Shown here piece by piece: positions 49,053-63,300 of a stretch of DNA of 64,000 nucleotides. The position numbers and the translations under genes were made by a program. The notes under the pieces are model-generated. The model saw only the letters and a program-made list of their open reading frames with translations, had not been told where the DNA came from and made no database searches. Within the stretch, counting starts at the first letter, position 1. Each line of letters begins with the position of its first letter. The DNA is from Syngnathus acus (taxonomy: Eukaryota; Chordata; Actinopteri; Syngnathiformes; Syngnathidae): assembly GCF_901709675.1 (NCBI RefSeq), contig NC_051092.1:5150491-5214490 (forward strand), in the 5' to 3' direction.

Positions 49053-51387
49053 GTAAGTGGTGCTTATTTGAACCAAAAGTCCTTTCAGCCCATCGGTGGC
49101 CAATCGTCGGAAGAGAATTGAGTTTAATCGAATTGCGTTTACGTCGCCGCCGTATACGTGGGAAAGCCTCACAAAGAACACACTGAAGACACCCACGGAC
49201 GCAAGTTGGAGTCAGGAAGTTATGTTGTGAACGCTTTCGGTTCCCACGCTCATTCATTTGGAGCACGGCACAACCTGCTGTGATCAAGTGGGGCTCCCTT
49301 TCGTGGGATTTGCCCCCGATCGATTATAAAGCTCACTTGAACCGCACTGGGCGCCCGTTTGAAATATCCAACCGCCATAAGTAAGGATGTGATACCATCT
49401 TGATTCCGGATCAAGTGCACCTTAAACGTTACAGTAGTTGACTGGGTGTTACTAACAAAATCAACCAGCAAACCGTTTAAACTAACAGTTTTTCCATGCT
49501 GAGTGTAGCTAAGCAAATAGTTCCCGTTTTCAGACGAAAAGTGACCCTGATGAATCATTTGCGTTCTTCGTAGGCTATCTTGAGTTCATGTTGATTAGAA
49601 ATGAGCTGCGGTGACATCTTGAAAGTTCATTGCTGTCATCTAATCAAGAGTCTCGTAAATTTAACTCGGCCTTCCTTCCAAAGACTGTCTCAAAGGTTAA
49701 AGACACGTTTATTGATCCTGCTTGTAATAAAAACCTGGTTTTTTTCAGCCATTTTCTGCATTGGTGAAGTTCAACACGACTCAACTCATTGTCCTGTCGA
49801 AAGGAAGAAAGATTTCAAACTTGACTCCAGACGGGCATCTCATTCAGTGATTGGGGGACAGACATTGCTGACTCCTGTGTTCAAGGTAAAGGCCGATGGT
49901 GGCGATGGAGCTTTTATCGTGGTGGCCTTCGTATCATTTCAATTCTCAGATGTGTGTCCATGGCGAGTTTCTCACAACAGAATGTGTTCTCGAAGGCAGA
50001 ATTTTTGACTAACGCAGACCCCAAAAAAACCTCGATGGTGACACCAGGGAACATTTGCTGTCATCTTGCTAAATTAGGTCTTGATTTACAGAGAAGCACG
50101 ACGCTATTTGCGGCTCAGGACAAAAGGAAAATCGAATCACGCTCAAAACTATTTGTATAGAACTTGGATTGTCCCTAAGGTAAAGGTCACAAATGCGACC
50201 TCATTAAAGTTCATGCAGGTATTTATCTCCATTTGTTTTTTTATCTCTGCTCAGCCCCGCCAGAAGGGGCTCTTCGTAGTTTTAGTAGCACTTGTCGTCA
50301 CCTCAAATCTAAGTTGGAATGACTTATCTTTTGGTTAATGTAGCTGCTCTATATACATTTCCCCCACCGATCTTGGCTCGGCCCCCTTCTCACCGTTATT
50401 TATAGGCACCATGGTCAGCGGCAGATTATTTGAGATATGTCACTGGAGCAACACAGGCAGACCTCCACCAAGGTTGAACTGTTAACAAGTGGTGTGTTTG
50501 TGTGTAGGGGGGGGGGGGGGGGGCATTTTGCACAATCAGCAAGTTCTGTTTGGTGTATGCACTGCACGCAAGACGTCAGGTGACGAAGTCACTCGACTTT
50601 GCTGAACAAATGTATCGTTGCAAATAATATGGAAGAATTTTCCGACAAATGAAGTGAATTAGTATTTTTCCCGTGGGTCCGGATGGTCTCTCACGGCATG
50701 CTCGTTCATGTTGTGCGCGTTAACTCGATTTTCATCCAGGAACTGACTGCCGTGCAGATCAAAGCCAGATTAAATAGCAAGAGTCACATGGTGCAAAATC
50801 TGGTTTCAGGTTTTTTTTTTCCTTGTACGCCTTGTCAAGTTCACTCACCCATTTGTTTTATTATTTTATTTTTATTTAAATTTTATTTTTTTACTCTTTA
50901 TTTTTAATTTATTTATTTTTTATTTTTTTATTTGATTATTTTTTCAGTGACCCATTTCTATTATCACTCTTAATTTTACATCCACACGGCCCATAAACAC
51001 GTGAAAACACAGATAAGTCAAGCTGGAACAAAACAGCTGCAGAAGTTTGGTAGCTGTACTTTTCTTTGTGACTTTCAGCAAATATTTGTGCAAAGCAGGA
51101 ATTCTTTCACAATGTTGATCAGTGGCGCTTTTCTTCTCTTGTTAAAGGGAAGTTTCGCACGCACGGACGGATGGATGTGGCAATGTTCATAAAATTGCTC
51201 AACTCTTTTTGCTTTTGTGCCGCCAGAGGGAACCCGGAAGGAGCTGCGACGTGTCGTATTTTGGGGACGCAACTTTGCTGTCCTCCACACAGACGATGTC
51301 TTTGTAATTTCCACAGCGAGTTCCTCGGAAAGTGTGACATATCTGGAAATCAAAACGTGAGCGCGACCTGGACATGTCGCACACGTG
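49053..51387 (+). other. PPIP5K1 5' UTR intron region
   Basis: No coding exon is recognised before the start codon at 51388. The acceptor of the start-codon exon is not certain; tttgtgccgccag near 51226 is one candidate. A 17-base poly-G lies at 50507-50523. Confidence 0.45.
50507..50523. repeat. Poly-G tract
   Basis: A run of 17 G after a GTGTGTTTGTGTGTA stretch. Such homopolymers are prone to slippage and sequencing error. Confidence 0.85.
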
Positions 51388-54300
51388 ATGTCCCAATCCC
51401 GTGACGGACGGCGGCCCGACGGCGGGGATGGTCCCAAGCGGGGTGGCGCCGACTTCTCCGACGACGAGGTCGACAAACGGCCAATGGAGGCGGACGTAAA
51501 GATCGACATGTTCCGAGAGGAAGATGTGGAAGACGAAGAGTCGGTGAGTTGAAACAGAAGCCACACACACTCAAAGTCGCAGCTGGATTGGACAAAAAAT
51601 ATACCTGACCCTTGGAAAAAAAAAAAAGTCGAGTCGTCTAAATTGAATTTTACGATGGTCGAGTCCTTTATCAGCTGTCGCGTTCTTTCCCCTCAGCCGT
51701 CCGGGCGACTGATCGTGGTGGGCATCTGCTGCATGATGAAGAAGTCCAAGTCCAAGCCCATGACGCACATCCTGGAGCGCCTCTGCAAGTTCGACTACAT
51801 CGAGGTGGTCGTCTTTCCCGAGGACGTCATCCTGGACCAGCCCGTGGACAAATGGCCGCTGTGCGACTGCCTCATCTCCTTTCACTCCAAAGGTGGCCTT
51901 TGAGTATTTGGCAAAATGAGAATCGGAATTTATTTTATTTATTTACATTTTATTTATTTATGTATTTATTTTTATTTATTTTATTTTATTGATGGTGCAG
52001 GTTTCCCACTGGACAAAGCTGTAGAATACGCTCAACTCAGGAATCCTCTTCTCATCAATGACCTCAACATGCAGTATTTCATCCAAGACCGCAGGGAAGT
52101 GTACCGCATCCTCCAAGAAGAGGGCATCGAACTACCTCGCTACGGCGTGCTCGACCGAAATCCGGACAATCCTGAAGGTAAACAAACGCTTAGGAGGGAA
52201 AAAAAAAAATCAACATCATTGTCCCGATTTGTTGAAAGCTAAGCGCTTTTCAGAGTGCAACCTGGTGGAGGCCGAGGACCACGTGGAGGTCAACGGGGAG
52301 GTCTTCCCCAAACCCTTTGTGGAGAAGCCCGTGTGCGCCGAGGACCACAACGTCTACATCTACTACCCGACGTCAGCGGGCGGCGGCAGCCAGAGACTTT
52401 TTCGAAAGGTAAGCCGAAAAAGTTTCACGATGGATGACAGGAAGTCGTTATTTTGTTTTCTTTCTCCACATCGGCCGCTCGAAGATCGGGAGTCGTAGCA
52501 GCGTCTATTCCCCGGAGACCAGCGTTCGCAAGACGGGCTCGTACATCTACGAGGAGTTCATGCCCACGGACGGCACGGACGTCAAGGTACCGTGGTGGCC
52601 CTTTGTGATTTATTTTTTTATTTTTTGCATCACCTCTCTGCAATTCTGTCAGGTGTACACCGTGGGGCCGGACTACGCCCACGCGGAGGCCCGCAAGTCT
52701 CCGGCGCTGGACGGCAAGGTGGAGCGAGACAGCGAGGGCAAGGAGATCCGATACCCCGTCATGCTGACCGCCATGGAGAAGCTGGTCGCCCGAAAAGTCT
52801 GCCTGGCCTTCAAGGTGAGCGGCCGCGTCGTCGTCTGCATTCTCGACTTGCTTGTGAGTAAATCCCGGTTTGCGCGCTTGTGACACCAGCAAACGGTGTG
52901 CGGCTTCGACTTGCTCCGAGCCAACGGCCACTCGTTTGTCTGCGACGTCAACGGCTTCAGCTTCGTCAAAAACTCCATGAAGTATTACGACGACTGTGCC
53001 AAGGTGCTCGGGTAAGTCGTGACCTCGCTTCATCCGCACTTTTGATCGCGTTAACGGCGAAACTCATTTGAACTCTGTTGCTAACCAAAACAGCAGTCAG
53101 TGATTCATATCGTTTGGAGTTAAGTCATGTCATAGAATCTTACTCAGCACTGCATATATTGGAGTGATAAAGTATTTTTCCACTCATCAATACAAGAAAT
53201 ATTATATAAAAAAAATTAATTCAACATTTTTTAAGTTGTTGCTATGAAATATTGCATGCACATATTTTTTAGAAGAATGTATTTTTTTCCTGTTAATGTG
53301 TCAACGCATGCCACTGATGATATTGGTAATTTGTTCAGTATCATAATTACGTTCCTAAATAAGTTAAAAAGTCTTGTCTTGACTTGCAGGACCAAATTTT
53401 TTATTTTTTTTTGCGAGCCTCGCAGCAAGTGTGTCGTAATTCATTAGCGGATGCCGCTGACAGCTTTGCGGCTTAGCTGCCTTGTGATTTATTACGCTGT
53501 CCCCTCGAGCGCTCTCGTGAACGTGACAACGACAACACGGTGTAAACGGAAGCCGCCGCCACGTGTTGAGGAAATTCCTTCGATGATTTCAAAACAAACG
53601 AAGCAAGTTGCGTACAAACGTGCTTTAGGCTTAATTAAGTGCCCCCCCCCCTTTTTCCCCTTTTTGCCTTCACAGAAACATGGTGATGAGAGAGTTAGCC
53701 CCCCAGTTCCACATTCCCTGGTCCATCCCGATGGAAGCCGAAGACATCCCCATTGTGCCCACAACCTCAGGAACCATGTCAGGCTCAATATAGATTTGCC
53801 TCACTACAATGAGCGTTTTACCTGAAATATTATCAAATTATTAGATGAAATGATTTTATATTATTTTTATTTATTTATATTTTATAGTATAATATAAATT
53901 ATTTTATTATACAGAGAACTTATACATGTCTCCCCAAAAGTGATATTCAAATTTTGGTGAAAATATTTTTTAACTACTAGAATGATTTTTTTTTTGTCTC
54001 CTATAGTGGAGCAACAAAAATAATTATGAAAATGAGAGACTGGTACTTTTAGAGTTTGAACCATCACGCAATTATGGCGCTGGGCTGCTGTGTGTTTATG
54101 CGTCTTTTCCTGTAATGTGCTCATTTCAGCTCATTTCCTCTTGTGACAGGATGGAGCTGCGCTGTGTGATCGCCATCATTCGCCATGGCGATCGCACACC
54201 AAAGCAAAAGATGAAAATGGAGGTTCGACATCCTCTGTGAGTTCTGGCTGCAAGCTAACTTTTGTTTCTCTTTTTTAATTTGTATTCATATTTGCATTCT

Positions 54301-57300
54301 TCTGTATGCCCCCCCCCCCTCACAGATTCTTTGAGTTGTTTGATAAGTGTGGAGGTTACAAGTCAGGGAAGCTCAAGTTGAAAAAACCAAAACAGCTTCA
54401 GGTAAGCTGGCACACTTTTTTTCCTTTTTTCTTACACACAGCTACAAACTGTCACTTGCCCCCTTTTTTTTTCTTTTTTTTTATTATTATACAGCTACAT
54501 TCACTTGCCTGATAAAAAAAAAATAATAATACAAAATTCTCTTATGGGTGGTAAATGGTGGCAACAGAATCCTTTCTTCATGCTGTTTGATTTGAACACA
54601 AACAATGCAGCAACACACGTCGACAGACCATTTCACTTTATTCATCCTCTTTACTCTCTGCACAAGACAAATAATATTACGACAACTGACTTGCTTGAAA
54701 TAAGAGCGGGCCTTTTCTAGGAAGTGCTGGATATCGCTCGTCTGCTGCTGCTGGAACTTGGCCAACATAACGACTGTGAGATTGAGGAGAAGAAGTCCAA
54801 ACTGGAGCAACTCAAGACCGTCCTGGAGATGTGAGAACACACGGATGCAAATCTCTGCCGCCGTCCCGGCTCATGCCATCATCCACTCATCTCCAAATTG
54901 TCCGTTCATCATTGGCCACCTTTCGTCCTGCAGTGTTTAATGTTCTCATCTTGTCTTCCCTTTTCTGCTCTGCCCATCCCTCCCCTTATGTCTCCTTTCC
55001 AAAAGGGAATCCAGCTTGATTGACACTCAGTACGCATCCTCTCCCTTTTCTTTTTTTTTTTTTTCCTTTTCCAAAGTTTGCAGATTTACTACTTCCCTCC
55101 TTCAGCCCACCTGACGTGCAAAATATTAGGAACCCGCATGTGTCCTCTCGTTCCTAATGGTTTGCTCACCTCCCATTAATTATATTTGGCCTTTAACAGG
55201 ACACACATGCAGGCACCCGCGGGAACGTGCACATGTCAAACGTGGAAGCGTGCACGTCGACCATGTGTGGGGTGTCGCCTTTTTGCGTGTGCATGCCGTC
55301 CGCGTCACGTGGACTCTAAATCAGCTAATCTCCATCGTTCATCTGGTTGGAGCCAGCTATCTGCGATTAGCGACGAGCAAAGGTCCCAAACTTTTATGGC
55401 GCTTCGTGTTTTGAATAGCAGCCATTTGAATTTGCGCTTCAGTCAGACACGCGCAAAGGTGTCATTAGTCGCCGCCACCTGCCAGAGGCTTTTGTTTGAA
55501 GCCCACCGCAGTCCGTCCGTCCGCCATTATCCAGGCAGCCGCTCGCCTGTTGGATCAGATCATAAAGAAGCACACACTCATTAGTCTGCAGCCTCTTTTG
55601 ATCGTTAACACGACACAGCACCATCGAGGGTCACGGGAATGCTTCAACTAATTTCATTTACGTGTGTGTGTGTGCGTGTGCCATAAATGCATATGACACT
55701 GTTTTGCCACTCTCTCTCCCCCCGCTTGTGTGTGTTTATTCCCCACCAGGTACGGTCACTTCTCAGGTATCAACAGGAAAGTCCAGTTGACGTACTTGCG
55801 TCACGGACAACCTAAAGCCTCCAGCGAAGAGGAAGGTAATGTTGACAATTGTATTCTCACAACAATGTGTATGTACATTTTTCGACAGCCTCGGATGAGG
55901 GATGGAAGGCTTTTCATGTCAGATGAAAGAATTTGTAGCACGCAAAGGCAGGCTGTGTTTATTTTTGTTCACAAGCGAAACGTAATGCAAATATGACATC
56001 AAGAGAAGCGTGTTGCTTCTCAGAGCAAATCCCGATCGACGTTTAACACACAAAGTCTTTCATGAGGTTTTGCCGTTATTTTCCAGCTCTTGGCAAACGG
56101 CAAACACATCACGCACTGTATGACGGCAAATATTTGGCCCCCAAATCCTGAATGCCGTTTGTTGTTCAGACTCCAAGAGGGAGGTCCCGTCTCTGCTGCT
56201 GGTCCTCAAGTGGGGCGGCGAGCTGACGCCTGCCGGACGGGTCCAAGCCGAGGAGCTGGGTCGAGCCTTTCGCTGCATGTACCCCGGAGGCCAAGGTACG
56301 GGCCAAACCTTCCGCGCGGATCGGGGAGGGGAATCGGGTTGAGCTGGCGTTTTTTTTTCCTACCGTTGCATCTGTTTGCTTTCAAATCTTGCTGACAGTT
56401 TCTTCTCATCCCCATCTGATATGACAAGCTAACATTCAGTTCTCACCTTTCACTTCCAGAAGTGGAAAAAGCTTTTTCTCACAAGCGCATTTTTCACCAC
56501 AGACTCTCTGCTGTAAAGCTCCACCAGCAACACACAATTTAAAAAAAAAAAAAAAAAGATTATTCCCCCTTTCCGCCATCACACAGTGTCGCCAGCTATT
56601 AACTCTGTTCTTCTCTCCTGGCTGGTCTTTGCTCGGTGTAAACGACTAGCCGGTCGCCACCGGGCCCTCGGCTGCGAGTCCCCTATTGATTTTGGTAAGA
56701 GCGAGCTGAGGTTAACGCCGCTCCTCCTCGCCACGCTCTTCATCTTTCCACTAATTGACTTGCTGTCCTGATTTTGAATACGCCTCACTAACGGCTCGCG
56801 GATTGCTGTGGATTGTCGCCGCGGCCGAGCGCGTAAAGCAGCAAAAATCTTTTTTGAAGTTTGGCCGCCGACTGTAAATTTGCTAACCGTTAGCGTGTTT
56901 ACAGGTGCGTCTTTCCTCGCGGCCTTCTATCGGTGGTGGAGATTTTCATCAGACTTTGGTTTCCTAATAGAATCATTCGATTAATAACTAATTAAATTAA
57001 CAAATTAAAAAAAAAATTACAATTTTCATCAGACTTTTGTTTCCTGATAGAATCATTCGATTAGTAACTAATTAAATGAACAAATTAAAAAATTAAAAAT
57101 GACAATTTTCATCCGACTTTTGTTTCCTGATAGAATCATTCAATTAATGACTAATTAAATTAACAAATTAAAAAATTAATTAAAAAAACAAACTAATTAA
57201 TGAATCTGCTTTAACTCCATCCAGCAAAAGTCCTGACTTCTCCACAGCACTTGAGCTTAGCATGACCTTGACACCCATTTACACAAACATCCCTGTCATT

Positions 57301-60300
57301 TATGTACATAATCGACACGGTGGGTGGCCTCTTTAATTTCGGGTTACACATTGAGTCACTTTCATTTCATTCTCTTGACGCTTTCAAAGACATCACTTAG
57401 GCCAAAAGGTCAATGACAAATGTGAAATTCCAGCTACGCACTGATCACGTGACGTTTGAACTGAAAGTGACGCCGTCCATCCTTTTGTCCTGCAATCAGA
57501 ACAGCTTTACTGTTTTGTTCGTTTTTTCGGGTTATTGTATTAATTTTTTTGATTGATTAATTTTTTAAATGTATGTATTTATTCATTAGTCTTGACACTG
57601 TACTTGGCAACCCCGCAGGCGACTACGCCGGCTACCCCGGGTGTGGCCTCCTCCGCCTGCACAGCACTTACCGCCACGACCTTAAGATCTACGCCTCCGA
57701 CGAAGGCCGCGTGCAGATGACGGCCGCCGCCTTTGCCAAGGTCATCATCATCGTCTCGCTCGCGTCGGAACAACACGTTGACGATTCCATTCGTGCGCAG
57801 GGGCTCCTCGCTCTGGAAGGTGAGCTGACGCCCATCCTGGTGCAGATGGTCAAGAGCGCCAATATGAACGGGCTGCTGGACAGCGACAGCGACTCGTTGA
57901 CCGACTGCCAGCAAAAAGTCAAAGCCCGGCTCCACGAGATCATGCAGAAGGACCAGGATTTCTCACAAGAAGATTATCAGAAGGTGACCGAGGACTCAGA
58001 TTGTCGTTTTGGTACGTGAAGGTAATTTCTCCCTTTTTACACCGGATCGCAGCTGGCGCCAACAGGGAGCCCGTCGCTGGTGAACTCCATGAAAATCATA
58101 CAGAACCCGGTCAAAACCTGCGACAAAGTGTACACACTCATCCAGAGTCTCACCTCGCAAATTCGAAAGCGGCTGGAAGATCCCAAGTCTTCAGGTACCT
58201 GCCTGCCTTCAACAAATAAAAGATGGTGTGGGGGCCAATGCCACCAGGGGGCAGTATAATACATGGAAGGTGTTTCAAGGTGTGCAGTATAGCTGCTGCG
58301 ACATCAAAGCTAGCTAGTCTTAGCCTGTCTAGCATGATTGCCATTATGTGTTAGCATCGAGCTAACAGACTGCTGCCAAGGTTTGGTTAAATGCATTTCA
58401 TTTACTTTATTTAGTTTTACAACAAACTTCAGGTGAACTTTTAATGAAATGCATCCTCCACAAGCAACTGACCAGACGCCCCCCACAAAAAAAAAAACAG
58501 ATCTGCAACTGTACCACAGCGAGACCCTGGAACTGAAGCTGCAGCGCTGGTCCAAACTGGAGCGAGATTTCCGCATGAAGAGCGGCCGCTACGACATCAG
58601 TAAGGTCCCGGACATCTACGACTGCATCAAGTACGACACGCAGCACAACTCCTCGCTGGACCTGGACGACACACTGGAGCTCTTCCGCCTCTCCCGAGCG
58701 CTGGCCGACATCGTCATACCACAGGTCAAAAGACGCTTTGTGTTCACAATCCAGTTTTTTTCTTTTTCCCTACTTTCTTATTCATGCCCATTTTGACGAG
58801 AGTCCATTCTTCCACCAAACGAGCAGGAATACGGCATCACCAAAGCCGAGAAGCTGGACATCGCTCAGGCCTACTGCGTCCCTCTGATGAAGAAGATCCA
58901 GCTGGACCTGCAGAGGACGCACGAGGACGAGGCTGTCAACAAGCTGCACCCTCTGTGAGACTGCCGCCTGCCCGCCACGCTGGCTCAACGTCGCCCCCCC
59001 GGTCACATGACCGTGTCGCTCAGGTACTCGCGCGGGGTGATGTCGCCGGGCCGCCACGTCCGCACGCGCCTCTACTTCACCAGCGAGAGCCACGTCCACT
59101 CTCTGCTCAGCGTCTTCCGCTACGGAGGACTCTTTGACGTGCGTACGGTTTCCCTTCCGCGCAATCGTGCTGGTTTGGGACGCAATTTGATGTTGTGTGA
59201 CTTTGAAGGATGAAAAAGACCAGCAATGGAAGCAGGCCATGGACTACCTGAGCGCTGTGACTGAGCTCAACTACATGACGCAGATTGTCATCATGCTGTA
59301 CGAGGACAACAACAAGGTGCTTCGCTCGTTACCGTGACGACACCAAACGGCCGCTTTGACTCGTTGCCGTCTTCAGGACCCCTCGTCGGAGGAGCGTTTC
59401 CACGTGGAGCTGCACTTCAGTCCGGGGGTCAAAGGTTGCGATGACGAGGAAAACGTTCCGCTCGGCTTCGGCTTCCGGCCGGCCTCCTCCGAGGTGCTCG
59501 CCTCGCGCGGGAGGATTGTCTTCAAAAATAAGAACAACAAATTGACAACGGTTGTTCTCTGACCAAATCAGAATAAAGACAAAAAGCCAAACCAGGGCAG
59601 CCTGGAGGATCTCTCTCAGGACCAAACGGACCAGGCGCTCCAAGTTTACGAGCCAATCAACATCCAGAAACGCTCACCCATCATTCGCAACCGCAAGACG
59701 GGCTCCATGGAGGTAACGTTATCCCCCCCCCCCCCGTTACCCGCATGGCACTTGCAGTAGGTTTGGAGTCACGTGTGTGTGTGTGTGTGTGTGTGTGCTA
59801 ACGCCGCTCAGGTCCTCTCCGAGACTTCGCTCAGCCAGTCGTCCAAAGGCTGCACGTCGCATCGACTCCACCCTTCGAGCTCGCGCCAGTCGCCCGAAGT
59901 CAAAGCAGCCAGCGGCCTTGGTGGGCACCTCTTTTCTCTCTTGTGTGTGTCCGTGTGTGTGTTTTTCTCTGCAGTCGGCAACAACTTCCTCCTGCGCTGT
60001 CCCGCTTTGACACCTTTTCTCTTGTTCATAACTATCGCGTGCATCCCACTTTGGTGTTCCAAATTGAATTTTCTATTTTGTCTCAGTCATGCGATAGTCT
60101 ACTTTTAGGTTAGTGTTATGTTATATGGATTTTTTTTTGGGGGGTCACATAAATTAGAGCTTGTGTGGATGCTTAGTTGTCTATTGTCACGCGAGTTGAC
60201 CTTGTTTGTTTGTCAGCAGCCACGTGGAGGTCAACTGAGCAGCAGGTGTCATGAATGACCCTCCTTAGCTATTTATATACTTTAGCAGGGAGTGAGGAGC

Positions 60301-63300
60301 AGACTCCATTTTGGGGTCACCCGGCCCAACCAAGGACAAATCAACTTTTCTACAATCCAGACCTTTAGATGCTTCTCTTGCTTTTCTTCTGCACCTTGCC
60401 CGCATGCACTCAGCGGGTTGCGCTCACACCTGCCCCCTGCAGGTTGCAGGACCAAACATCAACTTATTTGTTGACACTCGCTGGCTTGTCTTAATGTGGT
60501 TATTCACAGCTAACGCTTGTTGTGAATAACAGCAGCACGGGTGTTTGTGTGTGTGGGATGAACTAATGCTCACCCTTCACCCCCCCTCCCCAACACGCTC
60601 AATCCCCCCCCCTCCCGCCCCCTTCCCACCTGGCTTATGTCACACAGGCTCTCACAGCTCAGGCCTCTTCAGCGCCTCCATGCTGGGGGTGTCCAGTAGC
60701 GCCCCCAACCTGCGGGACTACGTACGCACGCACCACCATCACCACCGAAAACCCCCCCTGTCCCCCGGCAGCCTGCCCAGCCAGATTGGCATGTTTGGTA
60801 GGTTGGCGCCGCTGACCTATGCTCTCCAGATTTTCGCTCCTTTTTTTTTTTTTTTTTTTGACCAATTCCACTCCACCAAACTGTTCATCATCTTTGTTCG
60901 TGCAGCCCTGCAATCAAAGCCCTTTGCCCAAATGCAAATGTGACCCATAACAATCTGTTGGGTAATTAGCATGGCGGTCGTCATGGTGATGATGGTGCTG
61001 ACCCGACGCCAGATCCGATTTGCACGCGCCTGCTTGGGTTCTCGACTTTGGTTGTGCGACGAATGCAAAATAATCCTCACCTGCATCTGTGCGGATGCCT
61101 CAATTGTGCTTTTTTTTTCTTCAGTCTGGGGACAACAAACTGAATCATTGTTACGTAAGGACGATGGGCCCGTGAAATCACATCCCTCTCCTCCGCGCTC
61201 TTCAGATTTTCACTTTTTGCAGGCCAGTCGCGTGCTTTGTGTCAAACGTTGTCGGCGTTGGCAGCTTTGATTTCCTTCTGCGGCAAAAATGCATGCGCTG
61301 CATCCCAGAAGGTGTCATGTTCACTCCTGTCCACTAGGGGACAGTGTTGCCACACCATTCTGGCGCATCTTGTCACTGTCCAGCTCCCCTGGCAGGTGAG
61401 CGTTGGGGTGATGTCATTTTTTTTTTTTTTTTTTTTGCACCAGAAGCTTGCAACTAGTTTGATGCAAAGATTCCATTTCCACTCATTTATGTTATTTGCA
61501 TGTTTGTTGTTGCAAGTAACAAGCATGTTCAAATAATCATATGCGCACGCTCATCAGTCATCGAAATTAAAAACTATAATGAATGATTGAGACCATTTCA
61601 ACCCTGTCTCTCAGAATCCACCTTTAGGCTCCTCCTTCTTTTGGAGTAAATGTGGCCAAAAGGACAAAAACTCTTTCATCTTTCGATGTACGCTCTTTCA
61701 CAATTTTTAACTTTGAGGATGACTTTCAGGATGCTTATGGTTTTTGGTTGAAGCAACGCTTTCTTGCCGTCCTTTTTCCGGCATGTCCGACGTCCTCCAT
61801 GCGGCGGCTCAGCATCTTCTTCCTCCCTCTGTGTCTCTCCTGGTGTGTCCAAAAGGGGCGGAGCCTGCAGTAACTCGCCGTTACCTTTCTTATCTCCTCA
61901 GAGCTGTTGTCTATGCCGCCAGTAAAGAGATTTTCTGTGTCGTTTGCCAGGCATCCGACTAACGGTATGTCTGCTTTTATTTCTTGTGCTCTTTTTCCAC
62001 CATTTTTGAGGGAAGGGGTCTTGCATGATTTTTTTTTTTTTTTATGTTGTGTGGATGTGGGACAAAGATTGGTGCACTTTTCCTCGCTAACATCACATTG
62101 TTAAAATAAACCAGGAAAATTACTTTTTTTTTTAACTTTACCAATTTGGTGATTTGCCATTTCTGCTTCACACGAGCCACAAAATTGCGAAACTCTTTCA
62201 CAAAATCAGGCCGCTTTCCTTCAATGTAGCACAGTTGGGACTTGTGGATTCTTGTTTTGGCTTTTCTTTTGTCACACAAGCAGAACAAGAGAAGATGATG
62301 CGGTGAGTGTCAGCTGGCTGATCGCTCTTTTTTGTGTGTAAAGATGGCCTTTGTTTTACGTCATGTATTTATGGAAGCCAAAATCATTGCAGGGAGCGAG
62401 CTGTTGGTGACGGCCACCATGTTTGTAGTCTTTTTGACCGACTGCTACAACTTTTGTCAACTTGTTCTCTTTTCACAGTTGAAGTTTGGAGCAGAAAGTT
62501 TGATCGATGCACAAATGGGATGACTTTTCACGTTCCGTTTGATTCACTCGACCTTTTTATGCTATCTCTGTTTTCCCCATTTCTGCCTTGTTGTCAAATA
62601 GGTGATCTTCTATACATGCCTTGAAAATGTAACGTTTAAAAATAGGAAAAGAATGTCCTTTGCATGTATGCATGTACTTTGTCCATATTTGATTTTCTTT
62701 TTTTTTTTGGTCATGCATCTGGTTGCCCATGTGGCCCTCGGGTAGCACTGCTGAAAAATTGCGGCCTCCTCCAGCATCGATGCGGACACCTGACAAAGAT
62801 GAATTTGTTCTAAAATGGAATAAGTTTACTTTTACTGTCATTCTCCTTTTTATGCTTTTTATAAGATGCTTTCGTACTTCTTCACACTCGACATACTCTG
62901 AGAAGTCCGAGCTCACGTTAGTCCTCGACTTGCGCCCCCTTTAGGTTTCGAAGGCTGCTCGATGGTGCCCTCTATCTACCCGCTGGAGACGCTGCACAAC
63001 TTGCTCTCGCTGAAGCAAGTGGATGAGTTCCTCAACGCCGTGTGCGAGAGCGGCAGCGAGGCCCACGCCAAGACCATGAAGGGTACACACACACACGCAC
63101 CAGTCATTGATTGGCCGACCGGTCAACATGGCCGCCACGCTACAAAGTAACCGATGTGCCACAGCGCTGTCGGGACTTTTCGACTCGCAGAGCCGGACGT
63201 CGCTGGACAGCCCCCAAGCGCCGGGCTCCGAGCCGTCGCTGCGACCGCCCGGCCGGCCTCTTTGGCGTGAGTGCCGCCTTTTGCAGACTCGCCGGGGTTA

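Noticed and set aside
57573-58019. 148-aa continuous frame in PPIP5K1
   Set aside because: It joins two exons across the 60-nt mini-intron and runs past the donor at 57984. The last residues ([11 protein letters not shown]) are intronic by homology.
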